From assembly GCF_049670895.1 (NCBI RefSeq), contig NZ_CP187170.1: a DNA stretch of 64,000 nucleotides. One strand, 5' to 3'. A model generated the notes under the pieces. It made no database searches and had not been told where the DNA came from. It saw only the letters and a program-made list of their open reading frames with translations. Position 1 is the first letter of the stretch, and each line of letters begins with the position of its first letter. Positions 40,601 to 49,242 of the stretch are shown piece by piece. The position numbers were made by a program, and so were the translations under genes. The DNA is from Pasteurella sp049670895. Lineage in GTDB: Bacteria; Pseudomonadota; Gammaproteobacteria; Enterobacterales; Pasteurellaceae.

Positions 40601-43432
40601 CTCAACACACAAAAAGCTGGTGACTTTGTTTTAGTGCTAACGGATGAAAACGATCAAGAAGTCAATCGCATTTACTATTCCGTGGTGGGCAATAAAAATC
40701 TTGCCGTGTCCATGGATAAAAACAGCGAATTGAAATTGCGTTTAAATAAAAAACAATTCCAACCAAATGAAGAAATCGAAGTTGCAATCCAAGCACCTTA
40801 TACAGGAAGCGGTCTCATCACCATTGAACGGGATCGTGTTTATGCTTACAAATGGTTTAAATCCAATACCAACAGTTCGGTACAACGGATCACATTGCCA
40901 GCAAACTTTGAAGGCAGTGGCTATATTAATGTGCAATTCTCACGAGATATCCACTCAGAAGATATTTTCTCTAGCCCACTGAGTTATGCTGTCGCCCCGT
41001 TTAGTGTCAACGTGGATAATCATCGTTTAGCACTCAAACTCACGGCACCGAAGATGATCAAATCGGGCGAAACTGCCACATTTACTCTACAAAGTGATCG
41101 TCCAACGAAAGCCATTGTGTATGCAGTGAATGAAGGAATTTTACAAGTCGCCAACTATCAATTTGGCGATCCGCTCAAATATTTCTTCCCAAAAATGGCA
41201 TTGCAAGTAAAAACCTTACAAATTTTAGATTTGATCTTGCCTGAATTTAACAAAATCATGCAGTTTGCCCAAACAGGGGGAGATACCGATGAGGAAATGT
41301 CGCTAGCCGCAAGACTTGCCATGGCAAATACCAACCCTTTCAAACGTAAAGCGGATAAACCTGTGGCGTATTGGTCTGATATCATTGAGGTGGATGGTGA
41401 AACCCGTGTGCAATATCCTGTGCCAGAAAGTTTTAATGGCAATTTAAAAGTTATGGCACTTGCAATCAGTGAAAATGGCAGCCATGTCGGAAAAGCGGAA
41501 ACTCAAACCACTGTACGAAGTGATCTCATTCTTTCACCTAATGCCCCACTCACTTTAACGCCATCAGATCAATCTGAAATGAATGTGGTGATTGCCAATA
41601 ACACCCAAACTAGCCAAAAAGTGAATGTGAAATTGCATGCAGATCCTCAACTTCGCATTGAGGAACAAGCGGAAAAAACCGTGGAGATTGCCCCAATGTC
41701 CGAAGCCATGTTGAATTTTGGTTTGAAAGCGACAGACACCCTAGGTGCAGCCAAGGTGAAAATTACCGCCACATACCAAAACGAACAGCAACAAACTGCC
41801 ACGGTGGTACGTCATGTTAATATTGCCGTTCGTCCTACTCTGCCAAAACAGTTTGTTACCCAAATTGGGCGAGTGGGTGCAGGTAAAACCCTGACACAAG
41901 ACTTACCAATGACCTTGTTCCCGCAACATCGTCAACAACAAGCCTTGTTTTCACCGTTACCGCTTGTACTCGCACAAGGGATTTCCACTTACTTAACTCA
42001 GTATGACAATTATTGTACCGAGCAAATGATCAGTGCGGCGTTCCCAAGCTTGTTATTGAGCCAAAACAAAACCTACCAACCTTTATTACAAAGCTTGTCA
42101 CTCTCTCATGAGACCCTATTCCATGCGGCAGATGCTGACAATATCCAACGCACGCTCAATAAACTGCTTGCACAATTGCCAAGTCGCCAAGATGAATTTG
42201 GTCACTATGGCGTATGGAATAATCTGGAGAGTGGTAATCCATTCTTAACCGCTTATGTCAATCATTTCTTAATTGAAGCACAAGAACGTCAAGCAACCTT
42301 GCCAAAAGCTTGGTTTGTTCAAGATGGTCTATTCCATAAAAGTATGATGGCATTAGAAGAAAACAGCCAACCTAAAGAAGGCGATTCCTTAAGCAACCTC
42401 CGTCAACGTGCTTATTCCGCTTATTTGCTCGCCCGTTTAGGTCAAGTGCCATCCAATGCCTTATCATCTATTCGCACGATGCTAGACAATCACTTCAATG
42501 CGGAAGATTGGCAACAAGACACAACAGCAAGTTGGTTAGCTGCAACCTATAAACTGCTCAAGCAAGATCAACAAGCTGAACAGTTAATTCAATTCAGCAT
42601 GAAACAGCTTAACCAACCTCGCAACGTACAATGGCAATATGCAGATTACAGCGATCCACTCATTCAAGATAGCAGTATGCTATATGTCATTGCTCGTCAT
42701 TTCCCACAGCATTTAGCGAATGTGAGCGACACAGTGCTTGACCGTATCATGCAAGATTTAAATGCACAACGCTATAACACCCTGTCTTCGGCAATGGTGC
42801 TATTAGCCTTAGATGCTTATGGCGAACAACAAAAAGGTGCGGTTGAAAAATTAAACATTAAGCTAGCTAACCAACCAATCGGCGAAAATAAAGTCATATT
42901 CCACTTAGCGGAAATCCATGCCGATCAAGGGGAAATTACCTTTGCAAATCAAAGTGAACAAGCGGCATGGTTCGCCTTGAGCCAACAAGGTTATCCTCAA
43001 CAAGTGCCTGAAAAAGCTTTCTCTAATGGCTTAGAAATTCACCGCACTTATACAGATAAAGCAGGAAAACCAATCAGTAAAGTCAAACTCGGTGATGTGA
43101 TTAAAGTGACTGTCAAAGTGCGGTCAGTTTCACAAGATTTTCTCCCTGATGTGATTGTGACCGACCTTTACCCTGCGGGCTTTGAAGTGCAGTGGCAATC
43201 TGACACGGAAGAAGAAGGTGATGATTTCTGGCATATTACACATCACGAATTACGGGAAGATCGCATAGTCAGCTACGGCGATGTTACATCCGAGTTAAGC
43301 ACCTTCGTTTACTACTTAAAAGCAACGAACGCAGGTACTTATCAAATTCCAGCTATTTATGCGGAAAGTATGTATGATCGTTCACTTAAAGCATACAGTG
43401 CGAAGGAAGGAAAAATCCACATTGAGAAATAA
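37697..43432 (+). CDS. yfhM: Bacterial alpha-2-macroglobulin-like lipoprotein (YfhM type)
   Basis: 1911 residues from the ATG at 37697, which has AAGGAG upstream; the frame is open to 37637. Lipoprotein signal ends FTLSGC. Macroglobulin and bait regions fill the middle (VYWVKVSGFDD, VYGV-like blocks, FNDRGIYRPSENVHIGIL near 660). The thioester motif is intact as YCTEQ near residue 1450, followed by the helical thioester-domain repeats and a receptor-binding-like end. Family role: a periplasmic protease trap linked to envelope defence, usually beside pbpC. Here no pbpC adjoins. It is longer than E. coli YfhM (1653). Confidence 0.9.
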   Translation: MHKRYFFSLLSLFALIFTLSGCWDNKQDDANAIGFTINPLEITNYEGSNKEVYPLVISFSGPAAPITAVNTEITQGLTITPEIKGKWFWNTDSILTFKPEQDWPAGQEYQVKIDQKILNPKQHYVQALKETQRIKTPDFNAQIHEANFHQDPNQAHIRHAIVHVTFTHPVARETFEKGIQVNLIRKNQDNTQHVISPLTFKVRYDDHDLGAWILSDSVNLAATNNQWIETKIQKNITALLGKNALKEDLVSQVAVPTKFSLSFHSHINVVNNEKNLAEQILRLQFNHGVKGKDIQDHLRAFLLPELNPNQQKTWQFNQVTQEILKQAQEVSFQLIPTTTPYHNVQNFRVDIPAQRCLYLYMTNQISAMGGYQFQNPVGNVVCAPDYPKYVGFVGKGSLLSTLGDKRLTFTARNFKKVQLDIGEIQPEQLRHIAALNEGDFQNPNLGELKFDNLARFHNQVYQIRHKKPQEASYFSVDLANALPSSKSNSSGVYWVKVSGFDDRPDNNEFVDTSHQYDWRNDGLNQYNDYRLVVVSDLGIIAKKAVDGSQMIFVQSIQSGQPIEGATVSVISRNGAIIENGLSNEDGVVTFGSLEKYTKAHSPVMYLVSRGEQFSFLPIKQAERVLDYSRFDIDGVMNQHDDASLKAYVFNDRGIYRPSENVHIGILTKSLDWKSTLDKVPLQFQISSPSGQTFLDKILRVDKSGLNAVSFTLPDNAETGEWYAEVFIGEEQNDIQIGSSTFQVQEFQPDTLKIRASFNQPHVNGWISPADLVATVDLTNLFGTPAQHREVRANLTLHSLFPKFSQYPDYHFFDNQRNQSAILYETELESKQTDSQGRVQYPLDLSHYAQNTTQMLYFTVDGFEADSGRSVSTVKSVMVSAQPWLLGYKSQHDLAYLKPNSEETVHLLAINPTLNAIAADKLKATLMQREYVSVLTQQQSGAYKYESQLVETEVEQTPIQLAQTGLDFKLNTQKAGDFVLVLTDENDQEVNRIYYSVVGNKNLAVSMDKNSELKLRLNKKQFQPNEEIEVAIQAPYTGSGLITIERDRVYAYKWFKSNTNSSVQRITLPANFEGSGYINVQFSRDIHSEDIFSSPLSYAVAPFSVNVDNHRLALKLTAPKMIKSGETATFTLQSDRPTKAIVYAVNEGILQVANYQFGDPLKYFFPKMALQVKTLQILDLILPEFNKIMQFAQTGGDTDEEMSLAARLAMANTNPFKRKADKPVAYWSDIIEVDGETRVQYPVPESFNGNLKVMALAISENGSHVGKAETQTTVRSDLILSPNAPLTLTPSDQSEMNVVIANNTQTSQKVNVKLHADPQLRIEEQAEKTVEIAPMSEAMLNFGLKATDTLGAAKVKITATYQNEQQQTATVVRHVNIAVRPTLPKQFVTQIGRVGAGKTLTQDLPMTLFPQHRQQQALFSPLPLVLAQGISTYLTQYDNYCTEQMISAAFPSLLLSQNKTYQPLLQSLSLSHETLFHAADADNIQRTLNKLLAQLPSRQDEFGHYGVWNNLESGNPFLTAYVNHFLIEAQERQATLPKAWFVQDGLFHKSMMALEENSQPKEGDSLSNLRQRAYSAYLLARLGQVPSNALSSIRTMLDNHFNAEDWQQDTTASWLAATYKLLKQDQQAEQLIQFSMKQLNQPRNVQWQYADYSDPLIQDSSMLYVIARHFPQHLANVSDTVLDRIMQDLNAQRYNTLSSAMVLLALDAYGEQQKGAVEKLNIKLANQPIGENKVIFHLAEIHADQGEITFANQSEQAAWFALSQQGYPQQVPEKAFSNGLEIHRTYTDKAGKPISKVKLGDVIKVTVKVRSVSQDFLPDVIVTDLYPAGFEVQWQSDTEEEGDDFWHITHHELREDRIVSYGDVTSELSTFVYYLKATNAGTYQIPAIYAESMYDRSLKAYSAKEGKIHIEK

Positions 43433-43454
43433 CTAACCACCCTAATCATACACA

Positions 43455-43490
43455 TGCCCAGTTGACTCACCATCACTGGGCATCTTTATT
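43455..43490 (+). terminator. yfhM terminator
   Basis: TGCCCAGT...ACTGGGCA with a T-rich tail, 22 bases behind the stop codon. The following ~230 bases hold an uptake core (near 43520) and no recognisable gene. Confidence 0.65.
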
Positions 43491-43715
43491 TCCCCTCTAA
43501 ATAAAGGCATCACAAGAAAAAGTGCGGTCTTTTTTGCAACGTTTTTTTATGAGAAAACGTAAGCGTACGGTGGATTTTGGAAAAGTGTTTAGAAATAAAC
43601 CAAGCTGTCAGTGTCGATAAAAAATTTACAGCTTATAAAAGTGAAAAAGGAAATGAACACTTACTGTTGATATTAGAAAAATTAAGCAACGTTTAGAAAC
43701 ACATGCTCTTATACA

Positions 43716-44138
43716 TTATTTTTTATTTTCAGAATAAAAAGCCCAATATTTTTTATCAAATTCTTGGAAAGCTCGTTTTTTCCCGCGTTGATAAGCAATA
43801 TCAAAATATTTCATTGCATCATCAAATTCATTTAATTCATAACACACTCTACCCATTTGAAAATATTCATAAGAACCAGTTTCTGCCGTATCATTATCGA
43901 GCCCTTTAATTGCCCAAACCTTAGCTTGGCGAAATTGTTTCAAATCACAATAGACCCCAAAAATACAATCAATAATCCAATTTGAGATTTGTTCGGGTTG
44001 TTTATTTTTGGGTTCAGGTAAGTCATTCCATAAATCTATATATATTTTTAATGCTTTTTCTTGATCTATATCTTCAAGTAAATTTGCATTTTCAATTTTC
44101 TGTACATATTCATGTAATTCATGTTCATCTAGTAACAT
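43716..44138 (-). CDS. Small TPR-like protein, possible orphan immunity protein
   Basis: 140 residues. Helical repeats with a TPR look: KALKIYIDLWNDLPEPKNKQ near 28, AKVWAIKGLDNDTAETGSYE, then YFQMGRVCYELNEFDDAMKY near 93. No signal peptide. Proteins of this shape often serve as immunity partners of Rhs or CDI toxins. No toxin adjoins it, but the two broken genes upstream on the same strand look like the same kind of debris. Function uncertain. Confidence 0.6.
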   Translation of the reverse strand: MLLDEHELHEYVQKIENANLLEDIDQEKALKIYIDLWNDLPEPKNKQPEQISNWIIDCIFGVYCDLKQFRQAKVWAIKGLDNDTAETGSYEYFQMGRVCYELNEFDDAMKYFDIAYQRGKKRAFQEFDKKYWAFYSENKK

Positions 44139-44232
44139 ACTATCTTCCTATTTTAAAGGTGATAAATAAACATCTCCATCTTGCTCTGTGAGAACAATTT
44201 ATAAACACATATTCTAAATAATCATATTAGAG

Positions 44233-44343
44233 TTAGGCATCTAATTTCCTCATTTCTGGCGACTTTTCCTCCCAATGGCTTTCTATAGTATTCCGACAGC
44301 TTACTGCATCTAACCATGTGATTAAATATAATGCTTTTCCCAT
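44233..44343 (-). pseudogene. Short open frame, remnant of unknown origin
   Basis: 36 codons starting MGKALYLITWLDAVSCRNTI. The start overlaps the end of the broken gene upstream, out of frame. It could be the opening of a truncated gene; nothing supports it beyond codon-like composition and the overlap. Confidence 0.25.
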
Positions 44344-44720
44344 TTTTTCTCATATTCAACATACCATTCTTTTTTATCAATTAACCATGAATTATTTTTA
44401 TAAATCAAGGTATATTTATATAAACTTTGCGGATCTGTTCAATTCTTTTATAAAGAATAACATTTTATTTTATTAATTTGTTCTATCTTTTCTCATTGAA
44501 GAAATGTCTTATCATATTTAGGTATCTCCGAACATTTAACTGAGGCGGATTTTATGATTTTTTCTGTACAAAATTGACTTAAAGATACTTTCAATGTTGA
44601 AAGCAGTTTATTGTTAACATCATCATTAAAGCCATTCTCTTTTATATATCTATAACTATCTTTATTCCAAGATAACATCTCATCAAAAAAAAATAATACT
44701 TCTTCTGCATTATTCATCAT
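44322..44720 (-). pseudogene. NTF2-like immunity gene broken by three in-frame stops
   Basis: One 133-codon frame with stops TGA (44495), TAA (44450) and TGA (44441). The first 75 codons (MMNNAEEVLFFFDEMLSWNK...) and the final part (DPQSLYKYTLIYKNNSWLID ... KKWEKHYI) are in the same frame, and the end has the Y-x-Y-x-L-x-Y-K-x-x-x-W-x-I-D pattern of NTF2-fold immunity proteins. No frameshift is needed to join the parts. Family assignment is tentative. Confidence 0.55.
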
Positions 44721-45023
44721 TCGGCTTGTTCAATTTAAAAATAATTCATCGAATATTTTACACCATCTCGGTACATATAATAGATTTAGGTCTTAACTCG
44801 CTTCCTTAATACAAGGAGAGCTACTTTAATGTTAAAGATTTGGAACAACGATTTTCGCAAACACATTTCCTTTTCCACCTTAAAATTTTGGCAAAAATAT
44901 GTTCTGTATCATTGATTACTAAACTTAACAAAATAATAACATAGTCTGATTTTTGAGCCAGCTTGCTGAATGACAGTGATAAGTGCGGTGGATTTTGGAA
45001 AAGTTTTGGAACTGGATTAAAAA
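44721..45023. other. Gene-free stretch upstream of the remnant patch
   Basis: About 300 bases, AT-rich, with an uptake core near 44982. A 28-codon plus-strand frame at 44829 has AAGGAG in front but no other support. I see nothing else. Confidence 0.4.
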
Positions 45024-45052
45024 AACAAAGCCTAACGGAATTAGGCTTTGTT
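45024..45052. terminator. purF terminator
   Basis: AACAAAGCCTAA-CGGA-ATTAGGCTTTGTT, a 12-13 bp stem, 31 bases after the purF stop. The A-run on its left serves as T-run on the minus strand. Confidence 0.8.
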
Positions 45053-45082
45053 GAGGTTGATAATGAAGTGATGTTGATAACA

Positions 45083-46597
45083 CTATCTTTCGTTGTGCAT
45101 TTCTAAATTGGTGGCGTCTTTTTCACGCTTACGTTTAGCACTATCACTACGCTGCTCTGCAATGCTATCAAGGTAACTTGGTGTGATGTCCCCTGTCACA
45201 TAAATGCCTGTAAATACGGAGCAATCAAAATCTTGAATAGCTGGATTTTCTTGTTGGACGGATCCTGTTAAAGCATCAAGATCTTGGAAAATCAATTTAT
45301 CTACACCAATTAATTTGGCAATTTCATCTACATCACGACCATAAGCAATTAATTCGTTTTTCGTTGGCATATCAATACCATACACATTTGGATAACGAAT
45401 TTCAGGTGCCGCAGAAGCAAAATAAATTTTCTTCGCCCCTGCTGCTCTTGCCATATCGACAATTTGTTCTGAAGTTGTACCACGGACGATGGAATCATCC
45501 ACTAATAACACGTTTCTATCTTTAAATTCAGAAGCGATGGTGTTGAGTTTGCGTCTGACTGAACTCACTCGCTGTGCTTGCCCTGGCATAATGAACGTAC
45601 GTCCAACATAACGATTTTTTACAAAGCCTTGGCGATAGGGTTTATTTAATACACGGGCAATACGTAATGCAATATCATTTGACGTTTCAGGAATTGGGAT
45701 GACAACATCAATATCATCAACATCTTGCCATTCACGAGCAATTTTTTCACCTAAACGTTGTCCCATATGCATGCGTGCCGCATAAACAGACACACCGTCA
45801 ATACAAGAGTCTGGGCGTGCAAAATACACATATTCAAAAATACATGGCGTTAACGTTGGATTTTCAGCACATTGTTTGGCATAAAGTTGTCCATCAAAGG
45901 TCACATACACGGCTTCGCCAGGCTTGATATCCCGTACAAATTCAAAACCTACGGTATCTAACGCAATACTTTCGGAAGCAAACATATAATCAACATGACC
46001 ATTTTCTTCACGCTTACCTAAAACCAAAGGGCGGATACCATGCGGATCACGAAATGCCACCATGCCGTGTCCAATAATCATTGCCACACAGGCATAAGCA
46101 CCACGAATATCTTTATGAGTTTGCTTAACAGCGGTAAAAATATCTTCCGCATCTAATTGGTATTTTTTGAATTGATCAAGATGATTGGCCAGAATGTTCA
46201 GTAATAATTCAGAGTCTGAGTTGGTGTTCACGTGGCGACGTGCAAGACTAAACAGTTTTTCTTTTAAATCAGCAGAATTTGTTAAATTGCCATTATGTAC
46301 TAAAGTCAGACCATAAGGGGAGTTAACATAAAAAGGCTGGGCTTCCGAAACGCTAGAACTTCCTGCAGTAGGATAACGAACGTGCCCAATGCCCGCATTG
46401 CCTTGTAAACGTAACATATGTACTTGATGAAACACATCGCTTACTAACCCATTTGCTTTACGCAAACGAAATCGATTTTCATCATCTACAGTAACAATAC
46501 CAGCTGCATCTTGCCCACGGTGCTGTAACAAGGTTAATGCATCATAGATTGATTGATTTACTGGTGTTTGACTAACAATACCGACAATACCACACAT
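45083..46597 (-). CDS. purF: Amidophosphoribosyltransferase
   Basis: 504 residues. First committed step of purine synthesis: PRPP plus glutamine to phosphoribosylamine. N-terminal nucleophile Cys2 in MCGIVGIVSQTP (the Met is removed), glutaminase-domain blocks LLQHRGQDAAGI and GNAGIGHVRYPTAGSS, and the PRPP loop NVLLVDDSIVRGTTSEQIVD near 366. Seventeen bases behind cvpA, with which it shares a PurR-type operator. Confidence 0.97.
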   Translation of the reverse strand: MCGIVGIVSQTPVNQSIYDALTLLQHRGQDAAGIVTVDDENRFRLRKANGLVSDVFHQVHMLRLQGNAGIGHVRYPTAGSSSVSEAQPFYVNSPYGLTLVHNGNLTNSADLKEKLFSLARRHVNTNSDSELLLNILANHLDQFKKYQLDAEDIFTAVKQTHKDIRGAYACVAMIIGHGMVAFRDPHGIRPLVLGKREENGHVDYMFASESIALDTVGFEFVRDIKPGEAVYVTFDGQLYAKQCAENPTLTPCIFEYVYFARPDSCIDGVSVYAARMHMGQRLGEKIAREWQDVDDIDVVIPIPETSNDIALRIARVLNKPYRQGFVKNRYVGRTFIMPGQAQRVSSVRRKLNTIASEFKDRNVLLVDDSIVRGTTSEQIVDMARAAGAKKIYFASAAPEIRYPNVYGIDMPTKNELIAYGRDVDEIAKLIGVDKLIFQDLDALTGSVQQENPAIQDFDCSVFTGIYVTGDITPSYLDSIAEQRSDSAKRKREKDATNLEMHNER

Positions 46598-46614
46598 TCG
46601 TGTTGATCCCCTAT

Positions 46615-47103
46615 TTAAGTTAAAGTTGAATTTAAAAAACTAGAATTTGCTTTAATCTGCTGAAAAAACCATTCAACAATAAAGCCAAAGTGCGGGATTA
46701 ATTTTGATTCTTTCCACCATTCACTTTGGCTAAAGTTTGTAAAGTTATCGACAAAGAAAAGTAACGCTGCAACAATTAATACACCTCTTAATAAGCCAAA
46801 ACAGGCACCTAACACACGATCTGTACCACTTAACCCTGTTTTATCAACCAATTGCCCTATTGTATAGTTCACTATTGCCCCCACAATTAAGGTGGCAATA
46901 AAAAGCAAAGCAATGGCACTTCCATTGCGTATATAAGGTGATTCAATTTGGGTTAAATAATTCGCTAGATAAGGATAAAAGTGGCTTGCCACGAAAAATG
47001 CTAAGATCCAGCTGACTAAGGACATCACTTCTCGAACAAATCCTCTTAATACACTGATTAAAATAGAAAAGCCGATAATGGCGATGATAATGTAATCAAT
47101 CAT
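46615..47103 (-). CDS. cvpA: Colicin V production family membrane protein
   Basis: 162 residues with four predicted membrane helices (IDYIIIAIIGFSILISVLRG, SLVSWILAFFVASHFYPYLA, GSAIALLFIATLIVGAIVNY, GLLRGVLIVAALLFFVDN). GFVREVMSLVSW and DRVLGACFGLLRG are family signatures. Upstream of purF as in E. coli. Confidence 0.94.
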   Translation of the reverse strand: MIDYIIIAIIGFSILISVLRGFVREVMSLVSWILAFFVASHFYPYLANYLTQIESPYIRNGSAIALLFIATLIVGAIVNYTIGQLVDKTGLSGTDRVLGACFGLLRGVLIVAALLFFVDNFTNFSQSEWWKESKLIPHFGFIVEWFFQQIKANSSFLNSTLT

Positions 47104-47154
47104 GAGTCTCTCTCTAAGAGTATATGAATTTTTACTGTGCTATTCTAACAAAAA

Positions 47155-47170
47155 AAGAAAACGTTTGCGT
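47155..47170 (-). promoter_or_regulatory. PurR-type operator of cvpA-purF
   Basis: ACGCAAACGTTTTCTT on the minus strand, matching the PurR consensus (ACGCAAACGTTTNCNT) in full, 52 bases upstream of the cvpA start. Purine repression of the operon is inferred from the site. Confidence 0.85.
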
Positions 47171-47252
47171 AGCGAAAAATTCAAGAAAGTTGAATAAAAG
47201 ATGTGAAAACCCGTTTCACATCACGGAAGCATAAACCGACAGTCAACGGGTT

Positions 47253-47711
47253 TTACAATTCCTGCCAAAACTGACGATCTAATTTACGTTGTGCTTTTTT
47301 CAATACCTCGGCGAGATGTTGATAAGTCGGTTTATCTTGCACCACTGGAACCGATTCATTCACTTGTCTTAATTGCGTACAAATCCGATTAAACCATGCA
47401 CAACTTTCAGGCGGGAGGGGGGTACTCGCACGCTTGCCAAGCCAATAAATTCCTTGGATAGGTAACAATAAGGCAAAAAGAGCGGTCATCACCGCAATAG
47501 CCAGTGCATTCATATCATATTTGGCAAACCATTGTTGCCAAACAATGACAAAAACTGCCACAAAAGGCATAAACTTTTGAGCAAAACAGGTGGTTTTAAT
47601 GATTCGGTTTTCGGGAAAGATGATCCCTAATTTACTTTCTAATGGCCAGGTTTTCAAATAACGTTGGCCTTGTTTCAGAATGGAAAAAAAATGCATGTGT
47701 ATCGTTATCAA
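47253..47711 (-). CDS. yfbV: UPF0208 membrane protein YfbV
   Basis: 152 residues. Two membrane segments (FMPFVAVFVIVWQQWF and ALAIAVMTALFALLLPIQGI). Blocks GQRYLKTWPLESKLGIIFPE and YWLGKRASTPLPP are characteristic. Lies divergent from ackA, the arrangement seen in E. coli. Function poorly known; implicated there in keeping chromosome domains apart. Confidence 0.93.
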   Translation of the reverse strand: MITIHMHFFSILKQGQRYLKTWPLESKLGIIFPENRIIKTTCFAQKFMPFVAVFVIVWQQWFAKYDMNALAIAVMTALFALLLPIQGIYWLGKRASTPLPPESCAWFNRICTQLRQVNESVPVVQDKPTYQHLAEVLKKAQRKLDRQFWQEL

Positions 47712-47966
47712 TCCAATAATCGGAGAACGTAAAATAGCATAACTCGCTTAAATCTTCAGCTTTTATTCTTCTTAACTCGGTTAGCGTTATAAGAAATGTT
47801 TAAACTTTCATAAATTTTTTGATGAAAGTCGCATTTTTGACTTTTTGTGAATTTATTTTATTGCGGGAAAGGTGTATCCTATGGCAACCAGATTTTCATC
47901 TGCTTATTTGTTCAAGAAATGTTCAAGTAAGTTCTTTTAACTTAAAATAAAATTAATAGGTCTCTT
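47712..47966. promoter_or_regulatory. yfbV-ackA divergent promoter region
   Basis: 255 bases without a gene. AT-rich, with TTTTTGACTTTTTGTG near 47835 and CATAAATTTTTTG; exact promoters cannot be set. GGTCTC stands just before the ackA ATG, so the ribosome binding site is weak. Confidence 0.35.
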
Positions 47967-49169
47967 ATGTCTCAAAAATTAGTCCTAATCTTAAACTGTG
48001 GTAGTTCTTCATTAAAATTTTCTATTTTAGACCCTCAAACTGGCGAAGAAAAATTGTCTGGTTTAGCAGAAGCCTTTCATTTAGAGGACGCTCGTATTAA
48101 ATGGAAACTACATGGCGAAAAAGGAAACGCTGATTTAGGTGCTGGTGCAGCACATAGCGAAGCACTTAACTTTATTGTGAATAATATTTTCCCATTAGAT
48201 CCATCATTAAAAGATGAAATTGTTGCAATCGGTCATCGTATTGTCCATGGTGGCGAAAAATTCACCTCTTCCGTGGTCATTACAGATGAAGTGGTTCAAG
48301 GTATTAAAGATGCCGTTCAATTCGCACCATTACACAACCCTGCACACTTAATCGGTATTGAAGAAGCCTTTAAAATGTTCCCTCATTTAAAAGAGAAAAA
48401 CGTGGCTGTTTTTGATACCGCATTCCATCAAACCATGCCTGAAGAAGCTTATTTATACGCTCTTCCTTATTCTTTATACAAAGAACACGGTGTGCGTCGT
48501 TATGGTGCACATGGTACAAGCCATTATTACGTGAGCCAACAAGCTGCACAACGTTTAAATATCCCAACAGATAAAGTGAATGTGATTACTTGCCATTTGG
48601 GCAATGGTGCATCAATCGCCGCTGTACGTCATGGTCAATGTATTGATACTTCAATGGGTTTAACACCATTAGAAGGTTTAGTCATGGGAACCCGTTCTGG
48701 TGATATTGATCCTGCCATTATTTTTTACCTTCACGACAACCTTGGTTTATCCATCGAAAAAATCAATGAGTTATTAACGAAAAAATCAGGATTATTAGGT
48801 TTAACAGAAGTAACGAGCGACTGCCGCTATTCTGAAGATAACTACGATAAAGAAGCCGCAGCCAAACGTGCCTTAGATGTATTCTGCTACCGTTTAGCCA
48901 AATATATTGGCTCTTACATGGCGGTTATTGGTGAGCGTTTAGATGCTATCGTGTTTACGGGTGGTATCGGTGAAAACTCTTCTCTTGTGCGTGAATTAAC
49001 CTTAAACCACTTAAAACTCTTCGGATATTGTGTGGATAACGAAAAAAATCACGCTGCACGCTTTGGTCATGAAGGGATCATCAGTGCTGAGAACACACCA
49101 GTTGCCATCGTGATTCCAACTAATGAAGAATTAGTGATTGCTCAAGATACAGCTCGTCTTTGTATCTAA
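47967..49169 (+). CDS. ackA: Acetate kinase
   Basis: 400 residues. Interconverts acetyl phosphate and ADP with acetate and ATP. N-terminal LVLILNCGSSSLKFSILD, HRIVHGGEKF near 91, FDTAFHQTMPEEAY near 148, GTSHYYVS, and MGLTPLEGLVMGTRSGDIDP near 229 are family signatures. Begins the ackA-pta operon, the main overflow and ATP-yielding route in fermentation. Confidence 0.98.
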   Translation: MSQKLVLILNCGSSSLKFSILDPQTGEEKLSGLAEAFHLEDARIKWKLHGEKGNADLGAGAAHSEALNFIVNNIFPLDPSLKDEIVAIGHRIVHGGEKFTSSVVITDEVVQGIKDAVQFAPLHNPAHLIGIEEAFKMFPHLKEKNVAVFDTAFHQTMPEEAYLYALPYSLYKEHGVRRYGAHGTSHYYVSQQAAQRLNIPTDKVNVITCHLGNGASIAAVRHGQCIDTSMGLTPLEGLVMGTRSGDIDPAIIFYLHDNLGLSIEKINELLTKKSGLLGLTEVTSDCRYSEDNYDKEAAAKRALDVFCYRLAKYIGSYMAVIGERLDAIVFTGGIGENSSLVRELTLNHLKLFGYCVDNEKNHAARFGHEGIISAENTPVAIVIPTNEELVIAQDTARLCI

Positions 49170-49242
49170 CCAAGTATTATAAACTGCCGAAGCTTCGGCA
49201 GTTTCTTTTTAAACAACCCATTAACAAGATTTAAGATTTATT

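Noticed and set aside
44322..44720. A frameshift joining the two halves of the NTF2-like gene
   Set aside because: Both halves are in the same frame; three nonsense codons, not a shift, break it.
44829..44915. 28-codon plus-strand frame with AAGGAG upstream
   Set aside because: No hydrophobic or other recognisable feature and no context; probably chance in AT-rich DNA.
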